The notes: generated from the sequence alone by a model not told the origin. 64,000 bases of DNA from Paenibacillus sp. (GCA_023512345.1 JAILZT010000001.1:1-64000); one strand, 5' to 3'; positions 46,812 through 56,663 are shown, counted from the first letter of the stretch. A program made the numbers and translations.

Positions 46812-48581
46812 TCACCCGATCACTTTGAGCACTTCGCCTTCCGTAATTCCTTTTTCATTAAAAGCATCCACTCTCACATAAAGCGGCTGGCCTTTAATTA
46901 GAGCGCTCAATGTGACCTGATTGCATCCGAATATCATATAACTGTGATACAGTTTATCTGGCGCCAACCCCCAAATGACGTTATGTCCAACTGCATCATC
47001 TTCTTCCCATAGGACTTGCAGATCAAGATCGCTTATCAAATTCGTTTGGGTACCTCTGGTTGATTCAGGCAACGGGCCTTCCCCAATACCAAATACTCTT
47101 AGCCCGGAGATACATGCACTCTGGTTATACGGGAGTTCTTTAACGGTGCACTTAATGTACCTCGCTTTCATTCCTTCCTCTTTAACAACAAGATCATGCG
47201 ATAGGTCGGAGTTTGCTTGTGATTTATCCTCAATAACGAAATATTCTTTCCCATCCAATGAACCTTCGAGAAGCCATCTGGTAAAATGCTGTCGTTCGTC
47301 GATAAACCTTCCTTCATACAAAGCTGCACCATCAGGTAGCTCAAGACGCAATTGATCATCTGCAAAATTTATTTGTACGGCATGTACATGGCATACCTTC
47401 TTCAAGTCTATTTCAAGCCACTCACCGGATGCATTAGAGGCAGCCCTCCACCATGTTTGAACGTTTTCGTCAGTCGCCTTAGCAGCTTCTTTATTCTCTT
47501 CATAGGAGGAAGCCGTTGCCGGCTTATCATACGACAGCAACATCCATTCTGGATTTCCCCATGGATTCATGCTTGCGTGTTCAATCCTGAAGGGCCAGTC
47601 TCCATAACGCTGATTGCAATATAATTCGCCATCCTGATCGTAACCCGCAGGCCAAAGCCCCAATCTTCTTTCAAATATATGGTTTACACTGATTCTCATA
47701 GTTGCAGCATGCCAAAGGTTTGCGTGACAATCTTCAACTGTAGAACCATGACCAGCACCTGGGAGGAAGCCTCCCGGTTTATAGGAAAACGGGTTGTTTC
47801 GGGCAAGAGTGAATGGACCAAGCGGATTGGCAGATATATAAACACCATCCGAGTAGATATTGTATTCCGTTCCGGGAGCAGCGTATTGGAGATAGTATCT
47901 ACCATTATGCTTGTTCATCCATGCTCCCTCTATAAAGGGATTGTTGTTAATATAGCCTCTAAGTGTCTGAAGGTATTCTTCCGAGATATTTGGATTTCGG
48001 GCAACAAAACCCTGAACGATATCCTCAAGCTCTTCTGGTGATTTTGTGATATGATTTTCAAAGTTTCTCTCAAAACCGTGCTCTTCTATATTCCCATAAA
48101 TAAGAGCAACCTCTTCCCCTATTGGCTTCATATCACCCGGATTAAGTTCGATCCCATATATGGGAGTTTGATTTGAACACCCCCAGTAAAAATAAACTCT
48201 GCCATCCTCATCTTCAAAAAGATTGGGATCCCAGAAAGGAAAAGTCCCCTCTATTTCTTCAAATTCACCGTTTACGGGATCTTTCGTTCTATAAAAGGAA
48301 CAGTTCTTAGTTCGATGTGATGCGGAAAAATAAATATATTCTCCGATAACTCTGACATCAGGCGCATAATCATACACTGGTAATCCTTTTAACGAATAAA
48401 AGATCCAATCAACAAGATTATCTGATACAAGAAATCCGGCTGTCATAGAGGGGAAAAGATAATGCCTTCCCATAAAAAATACGATCGACGGATCGGCTGC
48501 CTCCCGGTAGATCGCCATTGCACCATCACTATAGTTAAACTGATACTTATATTCAATATTCAGTGGGTTGCAAGTATACAT
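46812..48581 (-). CDS. GH43-family glycosidase with discoidin (F5/8C) domain
   Basis: A 589-residue protein without a signal peptide. Residues 1-350 are a five-bladed propeller with the general base in EAADPSIVFF (about 30), FWDPNLFEDEDG for the second Asp, and the acid in FIEGAWMNKHNG. Residues 355-500 form an F5/8 type C (CBM32-like) carbohydrate-binding domain (YDKPATASSYEENKEAAKAT; ARYIKCTVKELPYN). The end is a short fibronectin-III-like unit. GH43 enzymes act on arabinosides, xylosides or galactans. AAGGAGG precedes the start, and AAGTCGT promoter copy 6 lies 50 bases upstream. Confidence 0.88.
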   Translation of the reverse strand: MYTCNPLNIEYKYQFNYSDGAMAIYREAADPSIVFFMGRHYLFPSMTAGFLVSDNLVDWIFYSLKGLPVYDYAPDVRVIGEYIYFSASHRTKNCSFYRTKDPVNGEFEEIEGTFPFWDPNLFEDEDGRVYFYWGCSNQTPIYGIELNPGDMKPIGEEVALIYGNIEEHGFERNFENHITKSPEELEDIVQGFVARNPNISEEYLQTLRGYINNNPFIEGAWMNKHNGRYYLQYAAPGTEYNIYSDGVYISANPLGPFTLARNNPFSYKPGGFLPGAGHGSTVEDCHANLWHAATMRISVNHIFERRLGLWPAGYDQDGELYCNQRYGDWPFRIEHASMNPWGNPEWMLLSYDKPATASSYEENKEAAKATDENVQTWWRAASNASGEWLEIDLKKVCHVHAVQINFADDQLRLELPDGAALYEGRFIDERQHFTRWLLEGSLDGKEYFVIEDKSQANSDLSHDLVVKEEGMKARYIKCTVKELPYNQSACISGLRVFGIGEGPLPESTRGTQTNLISDLDLQVLWEEDDAVGHNVIWGLAPDKLYHSYMIFGCNQVTLSALIKGQPLYVRVDAFNEKGITEGEVLKVIG

Positions 48582-48627
48582 GTTTAATATCTCTCCTCCT
48601 TGTTCAACTTTTGCAGAACTCCCTAAA

Positions 48628-48693
48628 AGTTTATTGAAATGATAATTACCGTTCTACCATTATTCCGACTTTTCGTTGTTCATTTGACTACCA
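48628..48693 (-). promoter_or_regulatory. AAGTCGT direct-repeat promoter, copy 6 (GH43)
   Basis: Minus strand: degenerate TGGTAGT (48687-48693), AAGTCGG (48665-48671, period 22), TGGTAGA (48653-48659), 19 nt, TAAACT as -10 (48628-48633). Confidence 0.65.
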
Positions 48694-48702
48694 TTTTGAA
48701 AA

Positions 48703-48744
48703 AGCCTGTAGAGTTGTCCCTTTAAGGAACTTTATCTACAGGCT
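48703..48744 (-). terminator. Terminator of the clan GH-A hydrolase gene
   Basis: AGCCTGTAGA (48703-48712) pairs with TCTACAGGCT (48735-48744); on the minus strand TTTTTC follows. Confidence 0.8.
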
Positions 48745-48756
48745 AAGATGATTCTC

Positions 48757-51165
48757 TTACTTTCTTTCCAACAAGAAGTGAACTGCTGGGATGGTGCCAT
48801 CCAACGTGAAGTTCATTCCGTCTTCGAAAGGCGTCCCTTCAATCTGGGTGATTGGAACACCTACCGTGTCCAGTGCAGTAAGCGTTGCCGAATTGCATCT
48901 TACGAACAACGTGCCTTCTGGAGTATCAGCATACAATTTTCCTTGGTGGTTTACCGTTGTCACGAACCCCTCTACCGTGAAGATAGTTTCATCCATACCT
49001 GTCTCACCAATAATTGTAAGCAGGATTGTCTCCGCCCGTTCTAAGGAAGTGCCGTTAAGTGGCAACGCCGCCGCAGAGATTCGCTGGTTGCTCAGGGACA
49101 GTGACATATCATTTGTTAATGAGATACCACGAACCGGATTGCCGCTGAAGTAGGAACATCCTTTGGCACGGATACGGAACGTTCCAGCCTCTGGGTCAGA
49201 TTCCAACTCACCAGTATCCGAAACGAGAGCATTTCCAACCAGACCGCGGTCATGATGCAGAAGACCCCAACGCTTGAATGCAGCATCCAAATTTTTGGCG
49301 AAGGTAGTGTAATTTCCATTTCCGGCCAAGGAGGCGATATCTTCGAAGACAAGGGTTTGGTCACCAAGCTTTGCACCAGGAAGTAGTTCATCAGTCTCGT
49401 TCGCAAGTCGCTCCAAACGTCCACCATCAGAAGCATGTCGCATGGCGTCCCTATAAGGTGACCACGCAAAGTATACAGCACGTTCAGCTTGAGAAAGATC
49501 GCCATTGTTCAGGAAGCCGGCCGTAACGGCGACATCCGCAACTCCGGTATAGATATCCCCTTGGTCCAGGAACACGTTACGCATATTGGTGATGTACGGG
49601 AGAAATGTGTTCGGCATACTGAAAGAAGGTGGCAATGTTAGCAGATCATTCTTCGTAAATACCAGATCCACCTTGTTCTCTGCCTGACGCACAAGCCCCT
49701 TCAGGAATATAGAGGCCATAAAACCAAACTGGCAGATCAGGGACGGATCATTGTACGCATCGAAAATGTCCTCGATCACATCGTCAGGCTGGTCGTTCCA
49801 GCTTTCAGACGTATGGAAGCAGTAGAGCATAAGACCGTCCCAATCGTTTAAACAAGCATAAGCAGCCATAGATAGGAACGCTGTTGAGTGAAACGGATTC
49901 ACACCATATTCGTTCCATTCACTTAATATGAAGGGCTTATCTCTAAGCGCTGCTGTTGTGGCCATTTGCAACATTTCAGTGCGCATATATATTCCGTCCT
50001 CGTGTACCTTCAAAGGGTTAGACGTTACATATTCCCGCATCCCCGGAACAACCAAGGTATCTTGATGAAAAGGCGGCATCGGGTGATTAAAATACGTATT
50101 ATTTTCCATAATATCGCCATCCGAGTGAGAGTATACATCTGCCGCTCCGTTTAAGAGATTACTGGTGTTGATAGGCACCTTCGCTCCTAAGGAACGCACA
50201 TGATCAATCATCGTCCCGTAATACCGTTTATTGATGTCGATGCCAAACTCTATAAAATCGGCATAGCGGGCGGGACTTACGTTGCCATTCCATTCACCCA
50301 TAGGATGGTTAGGAACCTGGTAAAAGTCTCCTTCAGGGAACCATACAGTACCTGCCTCAGGATCTTCATCTTCCCCCAGTGCACAGATGCCGTTAAATGT
50401 CCAAGCCTCCGCAAGATTCTTCCTTGTGTCATACTTGGCTAGCAGATACCGATTGAAGCGGCGCTGCAGCTCCTGCCGGTAAGGCTCAATTCCTTTCTCG
50501 TTCTTAATATCTGCAGTTCCCTTAATGGCGGAGTCCTCATTCGCGATCTGAATGGTCATAACCGCCGGATCATCAATCAGTGCTAGCCCCGTATAGGGAT
50601 TCACATGGGACAAAAGCTTCGTTGCATACTCCTTTTGCAGTTGAATTAATCGTTCATTAATATGTGTGAAACTCTTAAAAGGAAAGCCTGGTGCGTCAGG
50701 ATAATCAAGATCGTCCCCGTCCTGAAAAGCACGAGCTACCAGTAAATCGACTTGTACGTAAATACCTTTTTCTTTAAGCTTTGCTACAAAGTAATCAAAG
50801 CGGTCAAGACCCTCCTCATGAAAATGACGACTAGATCCGCTGTTATAATCAATTAGCGGATTATCAAGGCTTGAGCTCCAGCCTGAAGGGCCAAGTGGCG
50901 CATCGGCTGCATGAAGACGAATCACGTTAATGCCCAAGGAAGCGAAACGATCAGCCAGACGCTCTGCAGACTGGTGATCAGGTGTATTAGAACGCGTAGG
51001 CATATTAAAGCCGATGAACTTTGCGCGGGTCCCATCCTCAAAGTACAAACGTCCATTTTTCACTTTAGTAAATCCGTGTTTCCCCGCAGGAGCGTCCAAT
51101 AGATAGGAAAAGTTCAAAACGCCAGTGTTAGGTGCAGTTTTGTCGATTTTAATTCTCTGCTTCAT
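48757..51165 (-). CDS. Clan GH-A glycoside hydrolase (GH5/GH42-like)
   Basis: An 802-residue cytoplasmic hydrolase. The TIM barrel (about 35-500) has FIGFNMPTRSN, the acid/base in MTIQIANEDS (about 210) and the nucleophile in FILSEWNEYG (about 416), the paired Asn-Glu and Glu of clan GH-A. The remaining 300 residues form two beta domains that I do not recognise. The exact family is uncertain (GH5-type cellulase-like annotation is usual). AGGAGG precedes the ATG. It lies downstream of the LplBC-type permease genes but has a terminator and its own promoter region at 51200-51300 with a perfect 12-bp palindrome. Confidence 0.82.
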   Translation of the reverse strand: MKQRIKIDKTAPNTGVLNFSYLLDAPAGKHGFTKVKNGRLYFEDGTRAKFIGFNMPTRSNTPDHQSAERLADRFASLGINVIRLHAADAPLGPSGWSSSLDNPLIDYNSGSSRHFHEEGLDRFDYFVAKLKEKGIYVQVDLLVARAFQDGDDLDYPDAPGFPFKSFTHINERLIQLQKEYATKLLSHVNPYTGLALIDDPAVMTIQIANEDSAIKGTADIKNEKGIEPYRQELQRRFNRYLLAKYDTRKNLAEAWTFNGICALGEDEDPEAGTVWFPEGDFYQVPNHPMGEWNGNVSPARYADFIEFGIDINKRYYGTMIDHVRSLGAKVPINTSNLLNGAADVYSHSDGDIMENNTYFNHPMPPFHQDTLVVPGMREYVTSNPLKVHEDGIYMRTEMLQMATTAALRDKPFILSEWNEYGVNPFHSTAFLSMAAYACLNDWDGLMLYCFHTSESWNDQPDDVIEDIFDAYNDPSLICQFGFMASIFLKGLVRQAENKVDLVFTKNDLLTLPPSFSMPNTFLPYITNMRNVFLDQGDIYTGVADVAVTAGFLNNGDLSQAERAVYFAWSPYRDAMRHASDGGRLERLANETDELLPGAKLGDQTLVFEDIASLAGNGNYTTFAKNLDAAFKRWGLLHHDRGLVGNALVSDTGELESDPEAGTFRIRAKGCSYFSGNPVRGISLTNDMSLSLSNQRISAAALPLNGTSLERAETILLTIIGETGMDETIFTVEGFVTTVNHQGKLYADTPEGTLFVRCNSATLTALDTVGVPITQIEGTPFEDGMNFTLDGTIPAVHFLLERK

Positions 51166-51238
51166 TTTAAATAACCTCCTATAAGTTACGAATTATGTTT
51201 GACTCTCTTTCCAATTTTATAATTTAAAATGATATAAT

Positions 51239-51250
51239 TATCGTACGATA
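51239..51250. promoter_or_regulatory. Perfect palindrome TATCGTACGATA
   Basis: A 12-bp palindrome in the AT-rich region before the clan GH-A gene, next to a possible -10. A candidate operator for a dimeric repressor; no other copy was seen in the window. Confidence 0.45.
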
Positions 51251-51282
51251 CTTGTTAAATAGGTACGTTAATTATTTATTTC

Positions 51283-51317
51283 ATAAAAACTCACTCAAGC
51301 ACTCAATGTTTTTGAGT
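51283..51317 (-). terminator. Terminator after the LplC-type gene
   Basis: ACTCAA (51293-51298) pairs with TTGAGT (51312-51317), and on the minus strand GTTTTTATG follows. An alternative inner hairpin uses 51301-51306. Confidence 0.5.
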
Positions 51318-51324
51318 CATTAGA

Positions 51325-52215
51325 TTATCCCTTAACTGCACCGATGGATATACCCTTCACAAAGTATTTCTGAAAGAACGGGTAAGCAATCAGAACGGGA
51401 ATTATGCTGATTACGGCAATGGCCATCCGGAAAGACTCGCTCGGAAGTTTCACCGGATTCGTATTGATTCTGGAGCTCAAGTTGCTATTGGTTGATAGAA
51501 ATTCAATATCGCTCATAAGACGATTCAATACGTTTTGCAGGCTAAACAATTTGGGATCAGTCAGGTAGATCAGACCATTATTCCAGTCGTTCCAATACAT
51601 AAGTCCCTGCATAAGCCCAATTGTCGCCATAATCGGTAAAGAAAGCGGAATGACTATTTTACGGAAGATAGTAAATTCAGTTGCTCCGTCTATACTTGCC
51701 GATTCCAGTACAGGAGTAGGTAAGGTTGTCATAAAGAAAGTTCTCATCATTAGAACCATAAAGCCATTCATCAATAATCCTGGTACAATCAGTGCAGCCA
51801 CTGTATTCTTGATATCAAAGATTTGAGTATAAACCAGGTAACTTGGAACTAATCCACCGTTAAACAGCACAGAAAAGAACAGTAGAAAAGCAAAGAACGA
51901 GCCCCCAGGCAAATCACGTCGAGACAACGGGTACGCAAACATCGCTGTTATGAGCAAACTAATTGTGGTACCCACCACAGTGACAAATATAGTGATTCCA
52001 TATGCATTAAATATCATCGAGGATTGGTCCCAAATGTATGCATAAGCTTGTCCGCTCCAATGTTTCGGAAAGAGAGAGTACCCGTCCTGGATAATTGAAC
52101 TTTCATCAGTAAGGGATGAAGAAACGAGCAGGATAAACGGGAGCAGGCAGGCAAGCGAGAACAACAACAATATCGTGTGTGACATCCATTGCCAAAGCCG
52201 ATTTTCTTGAGTCAT
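51325..52215 (-). CDS. Carbohydrate ABC permease, LplC/MalG type
   Basis: A 296-residue permease with six helices, the EAA loop (TPVLESASIDGATEFTIFRK then IVIPLSLP) and the typical end YFVKGISIGAVKG. It pairs with the LplB-type gene 15 bases upstream and the binding protein at 53406. AGGAGGGGG stands before the ATG. It is clearly diverged from the permease at 34962, so it probably transports a different sugar. No ATPase gene is present. Confidence 0.94.
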   Translation of the reverse strand: MTQENRLWQWMSHTILLLFSLACLLPFILLVSSSLTDESSIIQDGYSLFPKHWSGQAYAYIWDQSSMIFNAYGITIFVTVVGTTISLLITAMFAYPLSRRDLPGGSFFAFLLFFSVLFNGGLVPSYLVYTQIFDIKNTVAALIVPGLLMNGFMVLMMRTFFMTTLPTPVLESASIDGATEFTIFRKIVIPLSLPIMATIGLMQGLMYWNDWNNGLIYLTDPKLFSLQNVLNRLMSDIEFLSTNSNLSSRINTNPVKLPSESFRMAIAVISIIPVLIAYPFFQKYFVKGISIGAVKG

Positions 52216-52230
52216 AGTATTTTCCCCCTC

Positions 52231-53163
52231 CTAGAATAAAGCATTGTCTTTGCTTAATTTACGAACCACATAATTTGAAACGATGACAAGAATGAAGCCA
52301 ACTATTGATTGGTAGAAGCCTGCAGCAGATGCCATCCCGATATCGCCAAGCTGCATAAGCCCTCGAAATACATACGTATCAATTGTGCTGGTTGCATCAT
52401 ACAAGGGGCCTGAATTCATCGGTACTTGGTAGAACAACCCGAAATCAGAATAGAATATCCGGCCGATGTTTAATATCAACAACATAATGATAATTGGGGT
52501 GATCAGTGGAATTGTGATGGTTCGAATTTGTTGCCACTTTGTAGCTCCATCCAATCTTGCTGCTTCATAATACTCGGGATCGATGCCGATTATTGCGGCC
52601 AGATAGACGATACATGAGTACCCTGCACTTTTCCACACACTCACGAATACAAGAATATATGGCCAGTACTTTGGTTCGTTGTACCAAGAGATAGGTTCTA
52701 TTCCTAACGCTGGCAGGATAGTTTTATTAAGAAATCCCGTCTCGATGCTTAACATCGAAAAAACCAGGTAGCTGACTAAAACCATTGATATCAGATAAGG
52801 CAGCAAGATAATACTTTGATAAGCCTTCGTTGCAGCTTTGCTCTTGATTTCATTCAATAAAATGGCGAAGGCAACGCCAACAATCAGACCTATAATGATG
52901 AAGGCTAAATTATATAAAATTGTATTGCGGGTAATAAGAAAAGCATCTGCCGACTGGAATAAAAACTTGAAATTCTGAAACCCAACCCAATCACTGTTCC
53001 ATATTCCTTTAGAATAATCAATGTTCTTAAAGGCGATAGAGATTCCAAACATAGGGAGATAGTTATTAATAAGCAAATATGTAAATCCCGGTACCATCAT
53101 GAAATATAGAGGGTTATATTTCCAAATGCGCCTCCTCAATAAACTTTGTGTGTTATTCCTCAT
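52231..53163 (-). CDS. Carbohydrate ABC permease, LplB type
   Basis: A 310-residue permease with six helices, the EAA loop (PEYYEAARLDGATKWQQIRT then ITIPLITP) and the LplB-type end KLSKDNALF. It is the first gene of its own transcript: a terminator ends the binding protein gene upstream (53357-53385) and AAGTCGT promoter copy 9 follows. AGAAAGGAG is before the ATG. Separate promoters for the binding protein and for the permeases are unusual for this family, where one promoter normally serves all three. Confidence 0.94.
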   Translation of the reverse strand: MRNNTQSLLRRRIWKYNPLYFMMVPGFTYLLINNYLPMFGISIAFKNIDYSKGIWNSDWVGFQNFKFLFQSADAFLITRNTILYNLAFIIIGLIVGVAFAILLNEIKSKAATKAYQSIILLPYLISMVLVSYLVFSMLSIETGFLNKTILPALGIEPISWYNEPKYWPYILVFVSVWKSAGYSCIVYLAAIIGIDPEYYEAARLDGATKWQQIRTITIPLITPIIIMLLILNIGRIFYSDFGLFYQVPMNSGPLYDATSTIDTYVFRGLMQLGDIGMASAAGFYQSIVGFILVIVSNYVVRKLSKDNALF

Positions 53164-53216
53164 TTCGTTTTTCTCCTTTCTGTAGTAGCTGTGTATTTCT
53201 CATCAGTTCTATCTTT

Positions 53217-53282
53217 ATTTTATGGAAAGAGCCGTCTCGGCTCTACCATAACACCGACTTCCGAATTGCATTTTACCGACCA
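53217..53282 (-). promoter_or_regulatory. AAGTCGT direct-repeat promoter, copy 9 (LplBC-type permeases)
   Basis: Minus strand: TGGTCGG (53276-53282), AAGTCGG (53254-53260, period 22), TGGTAGA (53242-53248), 19 nt, TAAAAT as -10 (53217-53222). The 19-nt spacer holds an inverted repeat AGAGCCG-N3-CGGCTCT (53228-53244), not present in the other copies. Confidence 0.65.
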
Positions 53283-53356
53283 TTCTATCAAGCCAGTTAC
53301 ATGACTCCGAATTAAGAACAACGTCCAGTACAATTTACAGGGAGGTCCAATTTTAA

Positions 53357-53385
53357 AACAAAAAGACCATGCAAAGTTGCATGGC
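53357..53385 (-). terminator. Terminator of binding protein 3
   Basis: CCATGC/GCATGG stem (53367-53384) followed on the minus strand by TCTTTTTG. Confidence 0.8.
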
Positions 53386-53405
53386 CGTTAATTTGAGCAT
53401 TGAAA

Positions 53406-54911
53406 TTATTTATTATCTTCTGCCCATTTGTCGAGTTGTTTTTGTTTCTCCGCGATGACCTTATCAATTCCCGCTGTTTTTAATTTATCAATAAATTGAG
53501 GCAATATCTTCTCCGGGTCAACACTTCCGGTTTCAAGAGGCAGGAAATATTGACCAACAACATTACTAACGTTAGCATATTCTGTTTTTACCGGAGTAGG
53601 GTCAAACGAGAAACCTAATGCTTTGGATTTAATAGCCGAATCATTAAATTCTTGTACCTTTTTCCATATATCGGGATCAGTCCCATTCCAGACATAGGAT
53701 AAAAACTGGTTGCCGAACAACCAACCATAATTCAAATTATATCCCGAATTTTGCCCATCAACCCCAGGGGGAAAATCAATGATATTATCGGACTTCACTA
53801 CATAGTGTTTCCCTTCAATACCATAATCCAGGATGTTAACAAGTTCTTTATCTGTATACATGAGATTTAAGAATTCCATCGCTTTCTCTGGAACTTTCGA
53901 GGTAACAGGCACTCCCCACATTGCATTAGTTAAGGTTGATGACATGGATACAGAGGGCAGCAATTCTTTAATTACCCTAGGGTAACCAGCGCCATTACTT
54001 GCATTAGCATATGACATAGGGTTAATAACGGTTAGAGTAGCAAAGCCACGGTTGGAGTTAATCAATTCATTTTCATTAACCTTATTGGTCGTTGCGTCTT
54101 TAAGAATCAAGCCCTCTTCATACCATTTTCTAACTAATTGAAGCTGCTGTGCATATTCTTCCGTTTCAAACAAATCGACCACTTTCAGATTATCGCCATG
54201 ATTCATTAATACACCGATTCTATCAATGAGAGTGTCATATGTCGGTAAAGCGTTAATAACTGAAGAAAAAGTCGGTGGCAGCAATGGGGCCAGATTTGGT
54301 TCACCAGCTTTAATTACCTTGAGTGGTTCTTCCAAATCTGCAAAGTTATTGATTTTTTCAACATCAATTTTATATTTCTCAACAAGATCCTTTCGCATCG
54401 AAATGCCATAGCTGGTAGCCATGTCACGCAACGTAGGGACGGCATAAATGGCATTATTTACTTTCCCTGCTTTTAAGTAATCAGGATCCAATGCTTTGAG
54501 AATCCCCTCCCCTTGTTCATCCAGAAGCTTATCTAGGGGAATCAATTGATTTTTCGACATGAACTGAGTGAAGCTTCCTACAACCGCAATTAAATCCAGT
54601 TTCTCGTCACTCGAAAGCATCAGATTCATTTGTTGTTGCCAACTCGAAAAATTAATAGGTAACAATTCAACTTTTGCATTAATTTTCTTTAAGGTAACTT
54701 CGTTAACGGCATCTTGTATTAAGGCCATATCTTTTGGTACGGAGCCGAAAAGCGGAAATGCCACGGTTAATTCCGTCGGTTCTTCTACCTTATTACCGGA
54801 TGAATTAACAGCATCTTCCTCCTTACCTTTTGTATTATTTCCACTACAAGCAGATAGTAATAGTGTTGCAATCAAAAGCAGCGAGCATAGCATTTTCCAT
54901 TTTTTCGTCAT
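53406..54911 (-). CDS. Extracellular solute-binding lipoprotein (sugar ABC transporter) 3
   Basis: A 501-residue binding protein from ATG 54911, chosen because GGGGGAG is 6 bases before it. It has a lipoprotein signal with LLLSACSGN (Cys about 22), an Asn/Lys/Glu linker and an LplA-type two-lobed domain. It shares fold and length with 26132 and 33284 but only distant sequence similarity. It serves the permeases at 51325-53163. AAGTCGT promoter copy 7 lies 70 bases upstream, inside the 3' end of the yesN-type gene, so binding protein synthesis can be raised independently of the regulator. Confidence 0.94.
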   Translation of the reverse strand: MTKKWKMLCSLLLIATLLLSACSGNNTKGKEEDAVNSSGNKVEEPTELTVAFPLFGSVPKDMALIQDAVNEVTLKKINAKVELLPINFSSWQQQMNLMLSSDEKLDLIAVVGSFTQFMSKNQLIPLDKLLDEQGEGILKALDPDYLKAGKVNNAIYAVPTLRDMATSYGISMRKDLVEKYKIDVEKINNFADLEEPLKVIKAGEPNLAPLLPPTFSSVINALPTYDTLIDRIGVLMNHGDNLKVVDLFETEEYAQQLQLVRKWYEEGLILKDATTNKVNENELINSNRGFATLTVINPMSYANASNGAGYPRVIKELLPSVSMSSTLTNAMWGVPVTSKVPEKAMEFLNLMYTDKELVNILDYGIEGKHYVVKSDNIIDFPPGVDGQNSGYNLNYGWLFGNQFLSYVWNGTDPDIWKKVQEFNDSAIKSKALGFSFDPTPVKTEYANVSNVVGQYFLPLETGSVDPEKILPQFIDKLKTAGIDKVIAEKQKQLDKWAEDNK

Positions 54912-54978
54912 ACTTCTCCCCCATTTTTGTGTTATTTTCAACGCATACGATAAAAAATATGCTTTAATGCTTACCTTC

Positions 54979-55044
54979 AGCTTAAATGAAACCGCATTCA
55001 TTCACTGCTCGCCGAACGACATTCCATTATTCATTTTCCGACTT
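54979..55044 (-). promoter_or_regulatory. AAGTCGT direct-repeat promoter, copy 7 (binding protein 3)
   Basis: Minus strand: AAGTCGG (55038-55044), ATGTCGT (55016-55022, period 22), GAGCAGT (55004-55010), 19 nt, TAAGCT as -10 (54979-54984). The distal repeat lies within the last codons of the regulator gene. Confidence 0.65.
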
Positions 55045-56646
55045 TATTTCATCTGACAGGCGATGATGCATCTGCCGGTATTCATTCGGATTGATATTTG
55101 TATGTTTCTTGAAGGTCCTTGAAAAATGGGAGAAGTTGGAATAACCAATATGAGTGGCCACTGCACTGATTGGCATTTCCGTCTTTTTGAGTAATTCTTG
55201 AGCAATCTTGAGACGCTCTTTTAAAAGATAATCCGATATTGCCATACCGGTTTCTTTTTTAAAGACACGGGTTAAATAATCTGGATTAAGAAATACATGC
55301 TTTGCAATCTCCTCCCGGGATAGATCTTCGGATATGTGCAGCTTAATAAAATGAATCACTTTCTCGATTACACTTTGGGATTGTTCAATTGATTGCATAT
55401 ATTCTCTCGCTCTTTGGATCGTATAACGCATCCAAGTAAGAAGATTAACAACGGATTTTGTCGCAGTCGCAGACAGGTTCTGTGAGTGGGAATCGCCAAA
55501 GAGCTGATGGGCTTGAATCCCTTTTGTCTGAAGCACATAGTATACCATTTGTTGAAAATCCTGATAAAACTGACGCAGAAAGCTGGCGTCTATTTTCTCC
55601 TTCTCCATTATGTCATTTAGAAATTGAGATGATTCTGCTAAAACTTCGTTGAAAGCTCCTTCTGTCAACATCACGGACCATATAGTCATGCTGGTAGATT
55701 TGTATGTCGATACTGGAGTAGTTTGCAGAGAAATTGAAAAGACCTTGTTATTATGGACAACATTGTTTTGTTCCAAATCATATAGCATGTTAACCTTTTC
55801 TAATAATTCATAACCACGAACCTCTTCTCCAATGTAACAGGACAAATCGCAATAAAAATACTTGCTGCAAGCTTTGATGTATCTTTCACATCGTGATTGT
55901 ATCGTTTCATGATCAATTTGATTTTGAACCGAAAGAACAACAAGCAGTCTTCTATTGCTGAGTGTAATTATTTGACCCGATTGACCGGCTTCAAGCATTA
56001 TTTCTTCTGCTGAATTTTTAAGTCCATACTCCAGAATTTTTTCATCTCTCAGGTTCAATGACTTATGCCAGCGTTGAATACCGATGAGAATTGGTAAAAA
56101 CAACATATCTTCCAAATATGGGATTTTCCTTTCTATAGCAGCACGTTTTACCGTTTCACGACTAGATGGAATGGTTTGATTTAAAATATCCTGCCAGAAA
56201 CGCTCGATGCGTAGGGGCTGATGTTGAAACCATAATTGCCCATACTGGCTATATTTCACTGCCTCTTGATCGTTATTAATTTTATCAATAGCAGTTCGTA
56301 TCACTTTCTCCAGCTCTCCAAAAGGTACAGGCTTCAAAAGATAATCAAAGCTGCCTAATTGAATAGCTTGCTGTGCATACTTAAAATCAGCATGGCAAGT
56401 CAGGAATATGATCTCCGTTTTGGGATGGCATCCTTTCACCCATTTCGTCAGTTCAAGTCCGGTTGCTTGCGGCATCTCGATATCGCAGAGCAATATATCA
56501 ATTCGCTCCTGCTCAAAACATTCCTTGGCTTGTCTTACAGTATAAGCTGAATATACGGCTGTAATTCCAAGCTTCCCCCAGTCAATTCCCGACCGGATCC
56601 CTTCTACGGCGTGAATTTCGTCATCAACGATTAATAATTGATACAT
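55027..56646 (-). CDS. YesN-family response regulator (AraC-type DNA binding)
   Basis: A 539-residue regulator with a receiver domain (D8-D9, phosphoacceptor D55 in LLCDIEMPQ, Lys in LLKPVPFGE), a long middle region, and a C-terminal AraC double helix-turn-helix (SREEIAKHVFLNPDYLTRVF; ISAVATHIGYSNFSHFSRTF then KKHTNINPNEYRQ). It is the second gene after its kinase (17-base gap). Because five of the nine AAGTCGT promoters lie within or near this second sugar locus or its own operon, I regard it as the leading candidate for the protein binding them, the regulator at 29623 being the alternative. Confidence 0.94.
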   Translation of the reverse strand: MYQLLIVDDEIHAVEGIRSGIDWGKLGITAVYSAYTVRQAKECFEQERIDILLCDIEMPQATGLELTKWVKGCHPKTEIIFLTCHADFKYAQQAIQLGSFDYLLKPVPFGELEKVIRTAIDKINNDQEAVKYSQYGQLWFQHQPLRIERFWQDILNQTIPSSRETVKRAAIERKIPYLEDMLFLPILIGIQRWHKSLNLRDEKILEYGLKNSAEEIMLEAGQSGQIITLSNRRLLVVLSVQNQIDHETIQSRCERYIKACSKYFYCDLSCYIGEEVRGYELLEKVNMLYDLEQNNVVHNNKVFSISLQTTPVSTYKSTSMTIWSVMLTEGAFNEVLAESSQFLNDIMEKEKIDASFLRQFYQDFQQMVYYVLQTKGIQAHQLFGDSHSQNLSATATKSVVNLLTWMRYTIQRAREYMQSIEQSQSVIEKVIHFIKLHISEDLSREEIAKHVFLNPDYLTRVFKKETGMAISDYLLKERLKIAQELLKKTEMPISAVATHIGYSNFSHFSRTFKKHTNINPNEYRQMHHRLSDEIKSENE

Positions 56647-56663
56647 ATTCTAACCCACCTTTT

